Positions 1-10,688 of a stretch of 64,000 bases of DNA are shown in pieces. Origin of the DNA: Tetraselmis striata (lineage: Eukaryota; Chlorophyta; Chlorodendrophyceae; Chlorodendrales; Chlorodendraceae). The notes beneath the pieces were generated by a model, which was not told the DNA's origin, searched no databases, and worked only from the letters and a program-made list of their open reading frames with translations. How positions within the stretch are numbered: the first letter of the stretch is position 1; each line of letters opens with the position of its first letter. The translations under genes and the position numbers were made by a program. Location of the stretch: assembly GCA_006384855.1 (NCBI GenBank), contig VCJN01001914.1, positions 32,460-96,459 on the forward strand, written 5' to 3'.

Positions 1-164
1 CAACTAACCGGGGGCGCTGCGACGCCCCGGAACGCAGCGACGGACGGCAGTGCGGGCGACGGCAGCACTGACGATTGTCCAGCTCCACCGATTGTCCAGC
101 TCCGACGATTGTCCAGCTCTACCGGCGCGGCGCGCCCCCCGACGGCGGTGCCGCTCGGCCAGCA

Positions 165-268
165 CGGCGCGCGCCTTGCACTGGTGTGAATTACAAAAAG
201 GGCAGTTCCCCAGAATTAGAAAATCAACACAGCAAGCCGCCTAAAAGCGGCCCGCATCCCGCATAAGG
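165..268 (+). repeat. Foldback/TIR repeat family, partial copy
   Basis: This stretch contains a GTGTGAATTACAAAAAGG-type segment followed by an AAGCCGCCTAAAAGCGGC hairpin and a CCGCATCCCGC end. The same order of blocks recurs in reverse complement at 56394-56512 and 27309-27432, and the terminal part recurs at 56635-56685. I read it as one end of a dispersed element with palindromic ends. No coding capacity is visible here. Bases 1-164 are GC-rich, with a threefold GATTGTCCAGCTC-like tandem at about 72-118, and contain no gene I can support. Confidence 0.55.
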
Positions 269-1227
269 CGGGATGGATGAGTGATGCGCACACGGTTCAG
301 AGTCCGGGCCACGCGAGCACGTGTGTGTGTAGGTGATCCTCGGACGTGCTGTGCAGCCTCAGCAACGGGATGGGAGACGAATCTGCGCCGTCTGATGAGG
401 CAGCGAGCACGCTCTCGAGCGGCCACCAAGCTCAGGACCCCGAGGAAATCTCTTGCGAGCAAGGCCTCCTGGTGAGCCCGGGTGATGCACCGAGTGCCCC
501 GCGATGAGAGGGCACCCTGGTCCGCAGCCAAGCATGCGATACCACGCACTGTGCGGTGCACCCCCTTGCTCACCTCACCCACTGTGCCGAAGACCATGCC
601 CGTGTACTCCGACATATCCAGGATGTCTCGAAGAGGACCCTTCTGTCCGGGCTCCGTGTTGTGCCACGCCGCGTCCCGCGCAGCCAACCCCCGTTGTATG
701 TCGCCCAACAGGGAGCGCTCAAACCGATCCACAGCCGTGGCCCGGGGCACTGAAGTGTACTTGACCCCGTACCGCATAGTCTTGAACTCTAGCAGCGTGG
801 ACTTCAAGCTCCGGGGATCATAGCTCCCGGTCACGACGTTGAACGCTGGAAGGGAGAGCTCTGCGTCCGGCACTAGGTCCTTGAGTTCATCCCTGGGTAC
901 GGTGTTGCCGAGAGGCACTGCCTGCTGGAACAAGTCATCCACCTCCCGCCGTACCGCGATACCTAGGTCGTGAACACAGTGATCGCGGAAGGCATCTGCG
1001 ATAGCGTCGTGCTGTACACGCCAGTGAGCGTCTCCAGGCGCCGGGAGGTTCATGAGCGCGTCGCCGTATAGATCAACAATGACGGGGTTGTGCTCCGTCG
1101 AGGGCAGAATAATCTGGCACCCAACCACCGGGGCCAAGCACCTCGAGATCATATATTTACAAACATGGGCAGTCACGAGGGCGGCATGCCGTTCCACCAA
1201 CCCCCGAGCCGCGGAGCTCATTCCCAT
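241..1227 (-). CDS. Unrecognised 328-aa ORF, possibly transposon-derived
   Basis: An uninterrupted reading frame begins at the first ATG after an in-frame TAA. I cannot assign a family. The central part, about residues 140-230, is the most protein-like: it runs through an EFKTMRYGVKYTS segment, VDRFERSLLGDIQRGLAARD and EYTGMVFGTVGEVSKGVH. From memory this resembles repetitive ORFs in alga and dinoflagellate genomes, but I could not check that. The last 100 residues are Arg/Ala-rich and look like decayed or low-complexity sequence, and the ORF ends inside the hairpin repeat described at 165-268. No introns, signal peptide or membrane segments are evident. It may be the C-terminal part of a mobile-element protein rather than a host gene. 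Confidence 0.4.
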   Translation of the reverse strand: MGMSSAARGLVERHAALVTAHVCKYMISRCLAPVVGCQIILPSTEHNPVIVDLYGDALMNLPAPGDAHWRVQHDAIADAFRDHCVHDLGIAVRREVDDLFQQAVPLGNTVPRDELKDLVPDAELSLPAFNVVTGSYDPRSLKSTLLEFKTMRYGVKYTSVPRATAVDRFERSLLGDIQRGLAARDAAWHNTEPGQKGPLRDILDMSEYTGMVFGTVGEVSKGVHRTVRGIACLAADQGALSSRGTRCITRAHQEALLARDFLGVLSLVAARERARCLIRRRRFVSHPVAEAAQHVRGSPTHTRARVARTLNRVRITHPSRLMRDAGRF

Positions 1228-1846
1228 ACTAGCTCCATATTATACGATCTCACATAGCTGGGAACGGCCCAGCCCCTGTAGCTCACCCCTCCCTGGGGAG
1301 CTCACTACAGGCACCCTCTCGGGTGGTGAGGGACTATATCTTGAGCACAGCGGTGCCCCGCCGCACCGGCTCCCGTCTAGTCTCTGAACCTTCCCCTCCG
1401 AGCATATTGCGTGTCATAGCCAGGCACGGCTCTACACTCGGCCTTAGGTGGAGGGGCTTGGCTGCGTGTGGCCCGATCCTGGGGTGGCACTGGTATTTGG
1501 GGAACCAGGCGCTGCACGGAAGTGTATCTCCGTGCCCCTCTCCCGCGTTGTGCCCATACCCGAGCTGCTCAACCTCTCGGAACCCCCAGTGTTGTGCTGG
1601 AGGGTGGGAGCGGGGGCTCAAGGGGCTTCCTCGCAATTTGAGAGCCTGGCCCTGGAAAAACAGCTCCATCAGGGATTCGAGCTGAGTGGACTTGACGGCA
1701 AGGTTTGACCCCGACGCACGGCCGCACCCACTGCCGCACGCCGGGCAAGCCGCCTGCCGCGATGGGAGGGGTGCACCCTCGGTTGCAAGCTTGCACTGGT
1801 AGTAGTAGTAGTAGTTGTTGTGGTAGTCTATATATTTTAATTGTTG

Positions 1847-2032
1847 CTTGGTTACAGGGAGAGCGTCAAGAGAATGCACGGAAAGTACTGGGGAAGGAGA
1901 AAGCCTACAATTAAGCAGAACTCACTACTTAGTAGTCTGTGTCCAGCGCTGATATGCCGGCGGGCGGCGATGCGCGGTCGATGACTTCTTGGTTACAGGG
2001 AGAGCGTCTAGAAAATGCACAGAAAGTACTGG
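1847..2032. repeat. Pair of approximately 45-bp direct repeats
   Basis: The segment beginning CTTGGTTACAGGGAGAGCGT occurs at 1847-1891 and again, with a few substitutions, at 1988-2032. The spacer has no gene. The two copies look like a local duplication in the region between the ORF at 241-1227 and the phosphatase gene. Apart from these repeats and an AGT microsatellite near 1799, I see nothing in 1228-2133. Confidence 0.6.
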
Positions 2033-2135
2033 TCGGTGGCTGCCATGGCGGTTCCCGCCTCTGGTGGCCCGTAGCTGGATTTCCTTCTGGATTTCTTCAT
2101 GGAATTCTTGATGAATGTTGCATCTAGCACATGTA

Positions 2136-2137
<2 letters not shown>

Positions 2138-2181
<44 letters not shown>

Positions 2182-2212
2182 CATATATATATATATACAT
2201 ATATAAAATAAA
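2138..2212. repeat. (TA)n microsatellite
   Basis: A run of alternating TA with few interruptions, followed by a GTACCTGTAGTCATCA-like tandem near 2325-2365. It lies about 440 bp upstream of the phosphatase start codon, within the probable promoter or 5' region. I see no protein-coding content in 2213-2648. Confidence 0.8.
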
Positions 2213-2648
2213 TATGTATATGTAGTACTTCGCAAGCTGCGTACACCAGCGCTACAGGTACATCCACGGCAGCAATTGCTGAAAACGCGCTCATCATATA
2301 TCAGGTACCAGTCAGGATTACCGTACAGGTACCTGTAGTCATCAAAGTACCTGTAGTCATCATCAGTAAAGTGCATAATATAATCGTTACAGCGACCGTC
2401 ACAGACTCACAATTACTGAATACGGGCGGCACTACGCGTCGCAACGAGCGCTCCGGCCACTCCACCGCAGCATGCCGGTCTTCCGCCCGACAAGTAGCGA
2501 CTACTCGTACACGCTTTTGTTCTGTAGCAAAGCAGTTACTTCCCGCCGTCCGCACCGGGGTACCTGACCCGTGCGACCTGTGAATCCAGACAGGCGAACT
2601 GCACCACACACTACAATCAGCGGCCTGCGGGCGGGTTGAGGTTGCGCG

Positions 2649-3793
2649 ATGGGCGCGATGTGTAGCTGCTTCCAGGGCGGCGGCGCAGCAGGTGGCGCGG
2701 GTGAGGCAGGCGGGGAGTTGCAAAACGCGGCGCTGCTCGCACTCGTGGAGCAGCTGTATGGCATGCTGCGAGCCGACCCGGCGCCTGCGCTGCTGCAAGT
2801 CGAGAGCGACGACTCGCCGCCGCCCTTGTCCCCGGCCGCGGGCCCCGGCGGCGCGGATGGTGAGCAGGACCACCAGGCTGCGACAACCTACCCGGGTTTC
2901 CCAAAGGTTCGTCGTCCCGATATATCTGACATTAATAATGAATCATATAATACGCCAAGATGATACCCGAGATTTATTTCTTGACACCAAGTCGCTACGC
3001 GTCCTGACTCGGGAGGAAGGTGGGTGCCAGGTAGTGGGTCGCGCCCCCCCCCCGCCCCCCTCCCCCCCACCTCCCTCTCCTCCTTCTCACCTAAACGATA
3101 CAACGTTTGGACACTCCGAGGTGATCATCGCCTCACCCCGTGTGCCACAACGCAGGAGACGATGATGAAGGACATCACGTCCATCGCGTCGCTCTCCGAC
3201 CTCAATTCGCTGCTCTCGCTGGCCGCGCGCGAGCTGAACGCGCAGGCCACCGTGCTGGACCTGTCGGCGCCGCTGCACATCGTGGGCGACATCCACGGGC
3301 AGTTCCAGGACCTGCTGCGCATCTTCGACCGCATTGGTTCGTCGCCCTGCCTCTGCCCGTTCACACCCACCCGTCTCGGCTGTCCCCGGCGTCTGTCCCC
3401 CCCCCCCCCCCCCCCCCAACACGGGGGCTTCCCATAAGCGCTGTCGTCCCGACGCATCATCAGTATAGACGCAGCAGGCGAACTGATACTTCCACTACCG
3501 ACCTAACAGTACGGTAGATACCCATCAACGTATTTTATAGTCTTTTATTTTATCGAGAGCTCTGGGGAGAGTAGCTCTCCTTCTCCCCCCTGCTTATATA
3601 TTCCCCCTCCCTCCCCTTGCATCCTTACTTCCAACCCTGGACAGGCTACCCGCCGCAAAAGCGCTACCTCTTCTTGGGCGACTACGTGGACCGGGGCCCG
3701 CATGGCCTGGAGGTACGCCTTCAGGCGCCCTCATCAGTGGCTTGGGAGCCCCCGAGGAGAGGGGAGGCGGCGGTGCCTCGAGTACCATCCACA

Positions 3794-3837
<44 letters not shown>

Positions 3838-6800
3838 GCGCGCGAGAGAGAGCACAGGCGGGGGTTTCTTGAGCCAGCCATGTCACCCTGTCGATGTCGC
3901 ACAGCAGCCAGACTCGCATTCAGGGCCGTGATGACCGTCCACCCACATGGCAATGGTGCGGTCAAATCACCTAGCGAGTTACGAGTGCGCCGCATGTTCA
4001 CTGTGCGGAGCCGCCAGGGCATCTTGTCTAGCCTGCTGGGGGTCCACCCCGGCGTGAAGGCGCGAGAACGCGACGCGCAAAAGCGGAGCTTTCAAAGGAA
4101 GCTGTAAGGCAAATGGGGAGGGGGTAGGAGGGGGAAGGGGTGTTTCTGGGCCATGGCATGGGCGCTGAGGCTGGCCGACGCTGCAGGTGATGGCGCTGCT
4201 GCTGTCGTTAAAGATCCTCTACCCGGAGTCGGTCTACCTGCTGCGGGGCAACCACGAGTGCGAGGGCGTCTCGGTGGTGTACGGCTTCTACGAGGAGTGC
4301 AAGACCCGCTACCGAGCGTCGTTGTGGCGGGTAGCCCCCCCCCCCCCCCCTTCAGCCCTCGGCACCCCACCTTGCCCCGTTCCCCCACTTACCACGGCCG
4401 GCCTCTAATTCTGCCTGGAACGCCAACGAAAGTCACAGTCAGCATGCCCACACGGAGGCTGACCATGGTTCTCCTTGGCATTCCGGGCAGAACTTTATCC
4501 ACGTGTTCGACGCCATGCCGATTGCGGCAATAGTGGACATCCCCATGCCAAGCCACTCCTCCACCAGCATCACGCCCGCCCGGGCGGAGAGCATCCACGA
4601 GGAGGAGCCCACCTCGGGGTCGCTCCCCGTGGCCGGCCCGCAGCGCCTGTTCTGCGTGCACGCGGGCATCTCGCCCGCGCTGGACGACCTGGACGCGTTG
4701 CGCGCCATCAAGCGGCCATGCAAGGTCCACAGCGACCAGGTGCGGCTGCATGCTGCGGGCCGCTGCGGCGTAGGGATGCTCAGACGCAAGACAGCAGATT
4801 TGCAGTGGAATATCTGGAACTGAAGTCGCCCGACACTGGCTGACAATGCGTAGACCAAATCCTACAACGTGAAATCTGAAACCCTAAACCAGGAAACCCT
4901 CCAAACACCCTCCCGCTGAAACTCTAGTTTGACCAAGTGTATAGTGGCCATGGTCCTCCCCCCGCATCATTGCATTCTGTGGGGAGCAGGAATTCCTGAG
5001 TGAATGCCGGTCGAAGTCCGGCGGGATATGCTGGGTTCAGGGTATACGTCGCTAATTACAAGTATAGGTTGAGTACTGATACATCTGTGGTGGGATTCCG
5101 CGAGGATTGCGGCCGCTAAGGTATCCTCTTGCGTTCAGAAGAAAAGTTTCTGAATTCCGTTTGGTTCAGTCTCAATTCGGCCTGATTTGTGTCAAAGTAG
5201 AGGCTGAAATATAGGCCAACGCGCCCTGTCAAGTAGAGTTTTCCCCGCAGCGCGAGAGAATTGCAAAGCAGGCCGTTTCCGGTGCCCCGTCCACCCGGAC
5301 TAGCTGGCTAGTTGGCTGACTGATGTAGCGGTCCCCCCTCCCTGCTGCCCGCCGGCCAGATTGTGAGCGACCTGCTGTGGAGCGACCCCGGGCGCAAGCA
5401 GAGCGGCTGGGCGTACGGCGACAGAGGAGTGAGCCCCCTGCCGTTCGCTTGGTTCTCATTTCACCATGTCGCCCTGCGGCGACAAGTGCGCCCGGCCTTC
5501 CCATGCCCCACCCCACCCCCGTTCTCACCACCACCACCCCTCCGCAAGACCCTGCATGCCCTCTCTCCGCGCTCTGCCCCCCTCCCCTCTGCTCGGCGCC
5601 CTGATTGTACACGTACCAAGGTATTGCTCGGTGCATTAGCAATGCGCGACTCACAACGGAACGCAGGATCCCTCCTAGGGGAAATGCCGGAAAAACATCG
5701 GATCCGGTCAAGCGGAAGCATAGCAGCATACCTGAAACATGTCTTCAATGAGCGCTCTTCTTTTCGCCGCTGATGGAACCACCGTGTTTGTGATCATTGT
5801 AGAGCAGCCGCGCCGTGGGCTGTGGCACTCAACCCCCCCCCCCCCCCCCCCCAACTGGTCCTTGCCGCAGGTGAGCTGCACCTACGGGATCGACGTCGCA
5901 AAGCAGTTCCTGGAGACCAACCAGTCAGCCCACCCCCCTCTCACCCCCCCGGCCCCACCGCCTGCCCCCCTTGCCGCCCCCCCCCCCCCCCCCCCCGTTG
6001 GCCCCGTTTGTGTCACCTTGTGACTCACCGTGTGGACTGGCATCGAGAGCGGTGTGCATGCAATTGTGTGTGTGCGTGTGTGTGTGTGTGTGTGTGTATG
6101 AAGGAAAGGCGGAGGGAGGGAGGGGGGGGGGGGGGGGGGGGAGACATCAGCATTTCAGCCTCACGTCAGCGCCACTCCGGCACTGCCCTCCCCCCTCCGT
6201 CCCCCCCCCCCCCCCCCCCCCCGCTGTCCGGGCACTGAACCACCCACCCCGTGTTCGTCGCTCCCAGGCTGGGCATGCTCATCCGCGCGCACGAGGTGGT
6301 GGACAACGGGTACCAGGTGTTGGGGGACGGCGACGGGGTGGTGAGCGCTGCCCTCTCGCCCCCGCTTTCTGTGGTGGCACGATGATGTTGCGATGATGGT
6401 GAGAGGGAGGGAAGGAAGGAGGGGGGGGGGGGGGGGGGGTTGAGAGATCCTCTTGGGGTGAGGGTGGGGGGTTTGGGCGGCCAGGAGTAAGAGGCGTGTA
6501 CATGAAACCCTAAAACCCTACGTGTACATGCCCGCCCCCTGAATTCCTAAGCCACAACCCCAGAAAACCTTGGCCCTGAAACCCCAACCCTAACCCAACC
6601 AAAGTATCCAATCCGTTTGAGGGTCGTGTATGTGGTACGCTTAATTGCAAGGAGGTGGCTTTTGATAGCCGCGCTCTATCAAAAGCGCAGAGGATCCGTG
6701 GATGACACACGAAAGTATATCGTATAGCGAGAGTGTGCTATAGTGCGAGAGTGCATGGTATATATATACATATCGGGAGAATGCCTCCTCACATTCCATC

Positions 6801-7447
6801 CCCCTGAAAGGTAGGCGGTGTTATAGTAGCAGTAGTAGTAGGTGGCACTGCAAGTTGGCCTCGGTATGATATGACACTGTTGGTCTTATCATACCGTCTG
6901 GAATGCGTGACATCCGCAAACCGACCCACTCCGGGAAGCGATCCGTGGACTCCGCGCTTTACTGCAAGGAGGCAGCTTTTGATAGCCGCGCTCTATTGAA
7001 AGCGCGGAGGATCCGTGGATGACACACCGCAAGGGTGTATCGTATATACATCGCGAGAACACCTCCTCACAGTCATGTACCCGTAAGACCGCGTCCTCAT
7101 GGGTCTCCGCATATCATTGACAGGCTTTGGATTCAATTGGTCCCACACCACGCAGCCGGCTCTGGGCATTCCGAAGATACCTAGACAGTAGTTTCCATGG
7201 CGCATGGCGGGCAATGCCCCCCCCCCCCCCCCCCCGTTTCCTCCAATACCCTTGCCCCCGCTCACGCCGCCCCCTCGCGGCGCAGATCGTCACGGTCTTC
7301 AGCGTTCCAGGCTACGCGGGCGTGTGCACCAACGACGCCGCCGTGCTGGAGGTCACGGCCTGCGGCGAGAAGCGCTGGCACGTCCTCCCCTTTGCAGATA
7401 AGCCAAAGGTGTGCCCGCCTGCCCCCTGCATCGCCAATTATCGCTAG
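2649..7447 (+). CDS. PPP-family Ser/Thr protein phosphatase (PP1/PP2A-like), nine exons
   Basis: A metallo-phosphoprotein phosphatase that removes phosphate from Ser/Thr. Inferred exons are 2649-2906, 3156-3336, 3645-3712, 4187-4330, 4491-4724, 5360-5428, 5871-5923, 6268-6340 and 7286-7447. Every junction is GT-AG and the phases agree, giving 413 aa. All metal and phosphate-binding motifs are visible: GDIHGQ (Asp131/His133), GDYVDRG (about 158-164), RGNHE (about 189-193), HAGIS (His274) and RAHE (about 342-345). The N-terminus begins MGAMCSCF, with Gly2 and Ser6 fitting N-myristoylation and Cys5/Cys7 suited to palmitoylation, so membrane attachment is likely; this also supports the start. Oddities are a 33-residue Pro/Ser/Glu-rich insert between AAIVD and LFCVHAG, and a divergent SVPGYAG where PP1/PP2A enzymes usually have SAPNYC. 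The last exon could instead splice at 7408 (AAG|GTGTGC), so the C-terminal 12 residues are uncertain. Subfamily is not resolved. Confidence 0.88.
3798..3836. repeat. (CA)n microsatellite in a phosphatase intron
   Basis: About 19 CA units lie in the intron after exon 3 (3713-4186). A (GT)n run at about 6065-6100 lies in the intron after exon 7. Long C- or G-homopolymers also sit in these introns, for example at about 3399-3418, 4336-4350, 5830-5852, 6199-6222 and 7217-7235. Confidence 0.85.
6648..7085. repeat. Duplicated hairpin-bearing element in the last phosphatase intron
   Basis: Two copies, about 6648-6800 and 6960-7085, share a GCAAGGAGG start, a hairpin, the segment AGGATCCGTGGATGACACAC and a CCTCCTCAC end. 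In the first copy the hairpin is a perfect 11-bp stem (GCTTTTGATAG with CTATCAAAAGC around CCGCGCT). In the second the stem carries a mismatch. The outer GGAGG and CCTCC blocks could form a closing stem. This may be a small mobile element or a structured intronic RNA; no known RNA family was recognised. Confidence 0.5.
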
Positions 7448-8437
7448 CATTGCCTCCTGATGTTGATGCGGACTTTTGTTGACATCGGCCTCATGCCACC
7501 GCCCCGTCTACAGTGGTGTCACCATGTGTACTGGCTGTGATCATATTTGTGTGCGCGATTGTCAAACACTCACCATAACTTTAACTGGGTTCGCGGGTCG
7601 GAAAAACAGTGTTTTTTTGGCATTGAGTCGGAAGATCGAGGTGATACTCGTGTATCTGATGTATTTCTAGATAAATACCGTTTTTCGCTCTTCGTGTGGT
7701 TCCAAAATCGCGGATCATATACAGCGAACCCCAAGCGTGATTATAGTACTGTACTTATGATGTATTCTACTTATACAGTACAAGTATTCCACCAGCGCTT
7801 GTACTTGTACATTACGAGTATCACACGTGCAGAGTAAAAGAAGAATACTTTAGAGTACACGCAAAGTAACATTAGAATACACAATGTGTATCTTACTTGC
7901 CACTGCCATTTGCGGGAGCCGGCTCATTGTGTAATTGAGATGAGTGTCCTTGGTACACACAGGCACCGTAACCACACTCTGGATTTGCGGTGTGTTGTCG
8001 CTTTCACCCCCCAACCCTCCCCTACGCAATCCGCGTGACGAGAGAAAAAGTGTATTTGGGAGCAAGTGCTGAATGTCAGAGTAGACCATGGACTTAACAC
8101 GGATCTTCCAACTCATTGCTGCGCAACTATTTAGTTTTGGGGAGACCTGTGAAGCCAATTAAATGGTACAGTATATGGAGAGTGGGTTGGTGCGTGTATT
8201 GGCGGGGGGGGGGGGGGGGGGGGTCCGCTGCTGGAGCTATTCCTACAGAAAACAGGATTGTAGAACTTTGCTGTAACATTGACCTGGGTTCACGGGCCCA
8301 AACAACAGTGAAAATATTTGCAGCATTTCTGCAGAGTTGGAACATCCTTGTCGTATTTCTGGAGTATTCTGATGTATATTGAAGAAAAAGATCGCGGTTC
8401 CCTCTTCACGAGCGGGTGAAAAGCGAGAATGTGCCGC
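7448..8437. other. Intergenic region without a supported gene
   Basis: AT-richer sequence between the phosphatase and the satellite array. It contains a G-homopolymer at about 8203-8223 and GTACTTGTAC-like words near 7745-7815. Short open frames exist on both strands, but none has recognisable protein features. Confidence 0.5.
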
Positions 8438-8477
8438 CAACCCAAAGAGTGATTACCATGTGTGTGTGTGTGCGCGC

Positions 8478-8534
<57 letters not shown>

Positions 8535-8756
8535 TGCAGTAGTTGAAACATGTGGTCTCGGAGCGTCGCAGAGGCCAGCGGGGGGGGGGGGGGGGGGGGG
8601 GGGGGGATCCTCTACATATATATAAACATGTGTTTTGTTTGTTTGTGTGATGCCCTCCAACCACCTACAGCTCCACGTAGGATCCCCCCCCCCCCCCCTC
8701 TCTCTCTCTTTTACATGTGGATTTGCTCATGAATCCATTATTTATCAACAAACATA

Positions 8757-8807
<51 letters not shown>

Positions 8808-8951
8808 TGATAGAGTGCAAGTTGAAACATGTGGTTTCGGAGCATTTCAGAGGCCGGCGGGGCGATCTAGATATACATAAACATGTGTGTTTGTTTGTTT
8901 GATGCCCTCCAACCACCTACAGCTCCACATAGGATCCCCCCCCCCCCCCCC

Positions 8952-9011
<60 letters not shown>

Positions 9012-9273
9012 TACATGTGGATTTGCTCATGAATCCATTATTTATCAGCAAACATATAGTGTGTGTGTGAGTGATAGAGTGCAATAGTTGAAACATGTGG
9101 TTTCGGAGCATTTCAGATGCCGGTGGGGCGATCCTCTAGATATACATAAACATGTGTTTGTTCGTGTGATGCCCTCCAACCACCTACAGGTCCGCGTAGG
9201 GTTCCTTCCCCCCACCCCTCTCTCTCTCGTTTACATGTGAATGTGCTCATGAATCCACTATGTATCAACACAC

Positions 9274-9319
<46 letters not shown>

Positions 9320-9537
9320 TGATAAAGTGCAGTAGTTGAAACATGTGGTTTCGGAGCATCTCAGAGGCCGGGGGGGGGAGGGGGGTGCCGGCCCTCTACA
9401 CATGCATGAACATGTGTGTTTGTTTGTGTGATGCCCTCCAACCACCTACAGCTTAACGTAGGATTCCCCTTCTCTCTCTCTCTCTCGCGCGCGTGTACGT
9501 ATGAATGTGCTCATTCATCCACTATGCACTAACACAC

Positions 9538-9575
<38 letters not shown>

Positions 9576-9777
9576 TGATAGAGTGCAATAGTTGAAACAT
9601 GTGGTTTCGGAGCATTTCAGATGCCGGTGGGGCGATCCTCTAGATATACATAAACATGTGTTTGTTCGTGTGATGCCCTCCAACCACCTACAGGTCCGCG
9701 TAGGGTTCCTTCCCCCCACCCCTCTCTCTCTCGTTTACATGTGAATGTGCTCATGAATCCACTATGCACTAACACAC

Positions 9778-9821
<44 letters not shown>

Positions 9822-10037
9822 TGATAAAGTGCAGTAGTTGAAACATGTGGTTTCGGAGCATCTCAGAGGCCAGGGGGGGGAGGGGGGTGCCGGCCCTCTA
9901 CACATGCATGAACATGTGTGTTTGTTTGTGTGATGCCCTCCAACCACCTACAGGTCCGCGTAGGGTTCCTTCCCCCCACCCCTCTCTCTCTCGTTTACAT
10001 GTGAATGTGCTCATGAATCCACTATGTATCAACACAC

Positions 10038-10073
<36 letters not shown>

Positions 10074-10291
10074 TGATAAAGTGCAGTAGTTGAAACATGT
10101 GGGTTCGGAGCATCTCAGAGGCCAGGGGGGGGAGGGGGGTGCCGGCCCTCTACACATGCATGAACATGTGTGTTTGTTTGTGTGATGCCCTCCAACCACC
10201 TACAGCTTAACGTAGGATTCCCCTTCTCTCTCTCTCTCTCGCGCGCGTGTACGTATGAATGTGCTCATTCATCCACTATGCACTAACACAC

Positions 10292-10329
<38 letters not shown>

Positions 10330-10470
10330 TGATAGAGTGCAAGTTGAAACATGTGGTTTCGGAGCATTTCAGAGGCCGGCGGGGCGATCCTCTAGATATA
10401 CATAAACATGTGTTTGTTCGTGTGATGCCCTCCAACCACCTACAGGTCCGTGTAGGGTTCCGTCCCCCCA

Positions 10471-10509
<39 letters not shown>

Positions 10510-10560
10510 ACATGTGGATGTGCTCATGAATCCATTATTTATCAACAAACATATGCTGTG
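8438..10560. repeat. Satellite-like tandem array, eight units of about 250 bp
   Basis: The marker GTTGAAACATGTGG occurs at about 8542, 8820, 9088, 9338, 9591, 9837, 10088 and 10343, giving a period of 246-278 bp. Each unit runs: (GT)n, GAGTGATAGAGTGCA, the marker, a G-rich block, ACATAAACATGTG, the segment GATGCCCTCCAACCACCTAC, a C-rich or (CT)n block, and TTACATGTG(A/G)AT...CTCATGAATCCA before the next (GT)n. At least two unit variants, differing after the marker and in the (CT)n flank, recur in mixed order, which suggests higher-order amplification. Apparent ORFs here are only translated microsatellite. Confidence 0.9.
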
Positions 10561-10570
10561 TGACTGTATG

Positions 10571-10579
10571 TATATAAAG
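10571..10579 (+). promoter_or_regulatory. TATA box candidate
   Basis: TATATAAAG lies immediately after the last satellite unit and 110 bp upstream of the ATG at 10689. The spacing suits a TATA-driven gene with a short 5' leader of about 80-90 nt. This is inferred from sequence only. Confidence 0.45.
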
Positions 10580-10688
10580 GCATAGACCTCCAGATTCCAG
10601 TGGCTCTTGACGGTTTCGTTGTTCCATCTGAGCGGCGCGGCTTATTTTCCCTTGCTGATGGCAGGCGCGGCCGGCAACGGGACTGGAG

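Noticed and set aside
5822-6396. Proline- and glycine-rich frames across poly-C/poly-G tracts
   Set aside because: They are translations of homopolymers inside phosphatase introns.
8290-9947. Thr-His or Val-Cys repeat proteins
   Set aside because: They are read-through of (GT)n and (CA)n microsatellites in the satellite array.
8438-10560. Regularly spaced repeats as a CRISPR array
   Set aside because: Unit length is about 250 bp with microsatellites and no unique spacers; the genome is eukaryotic.
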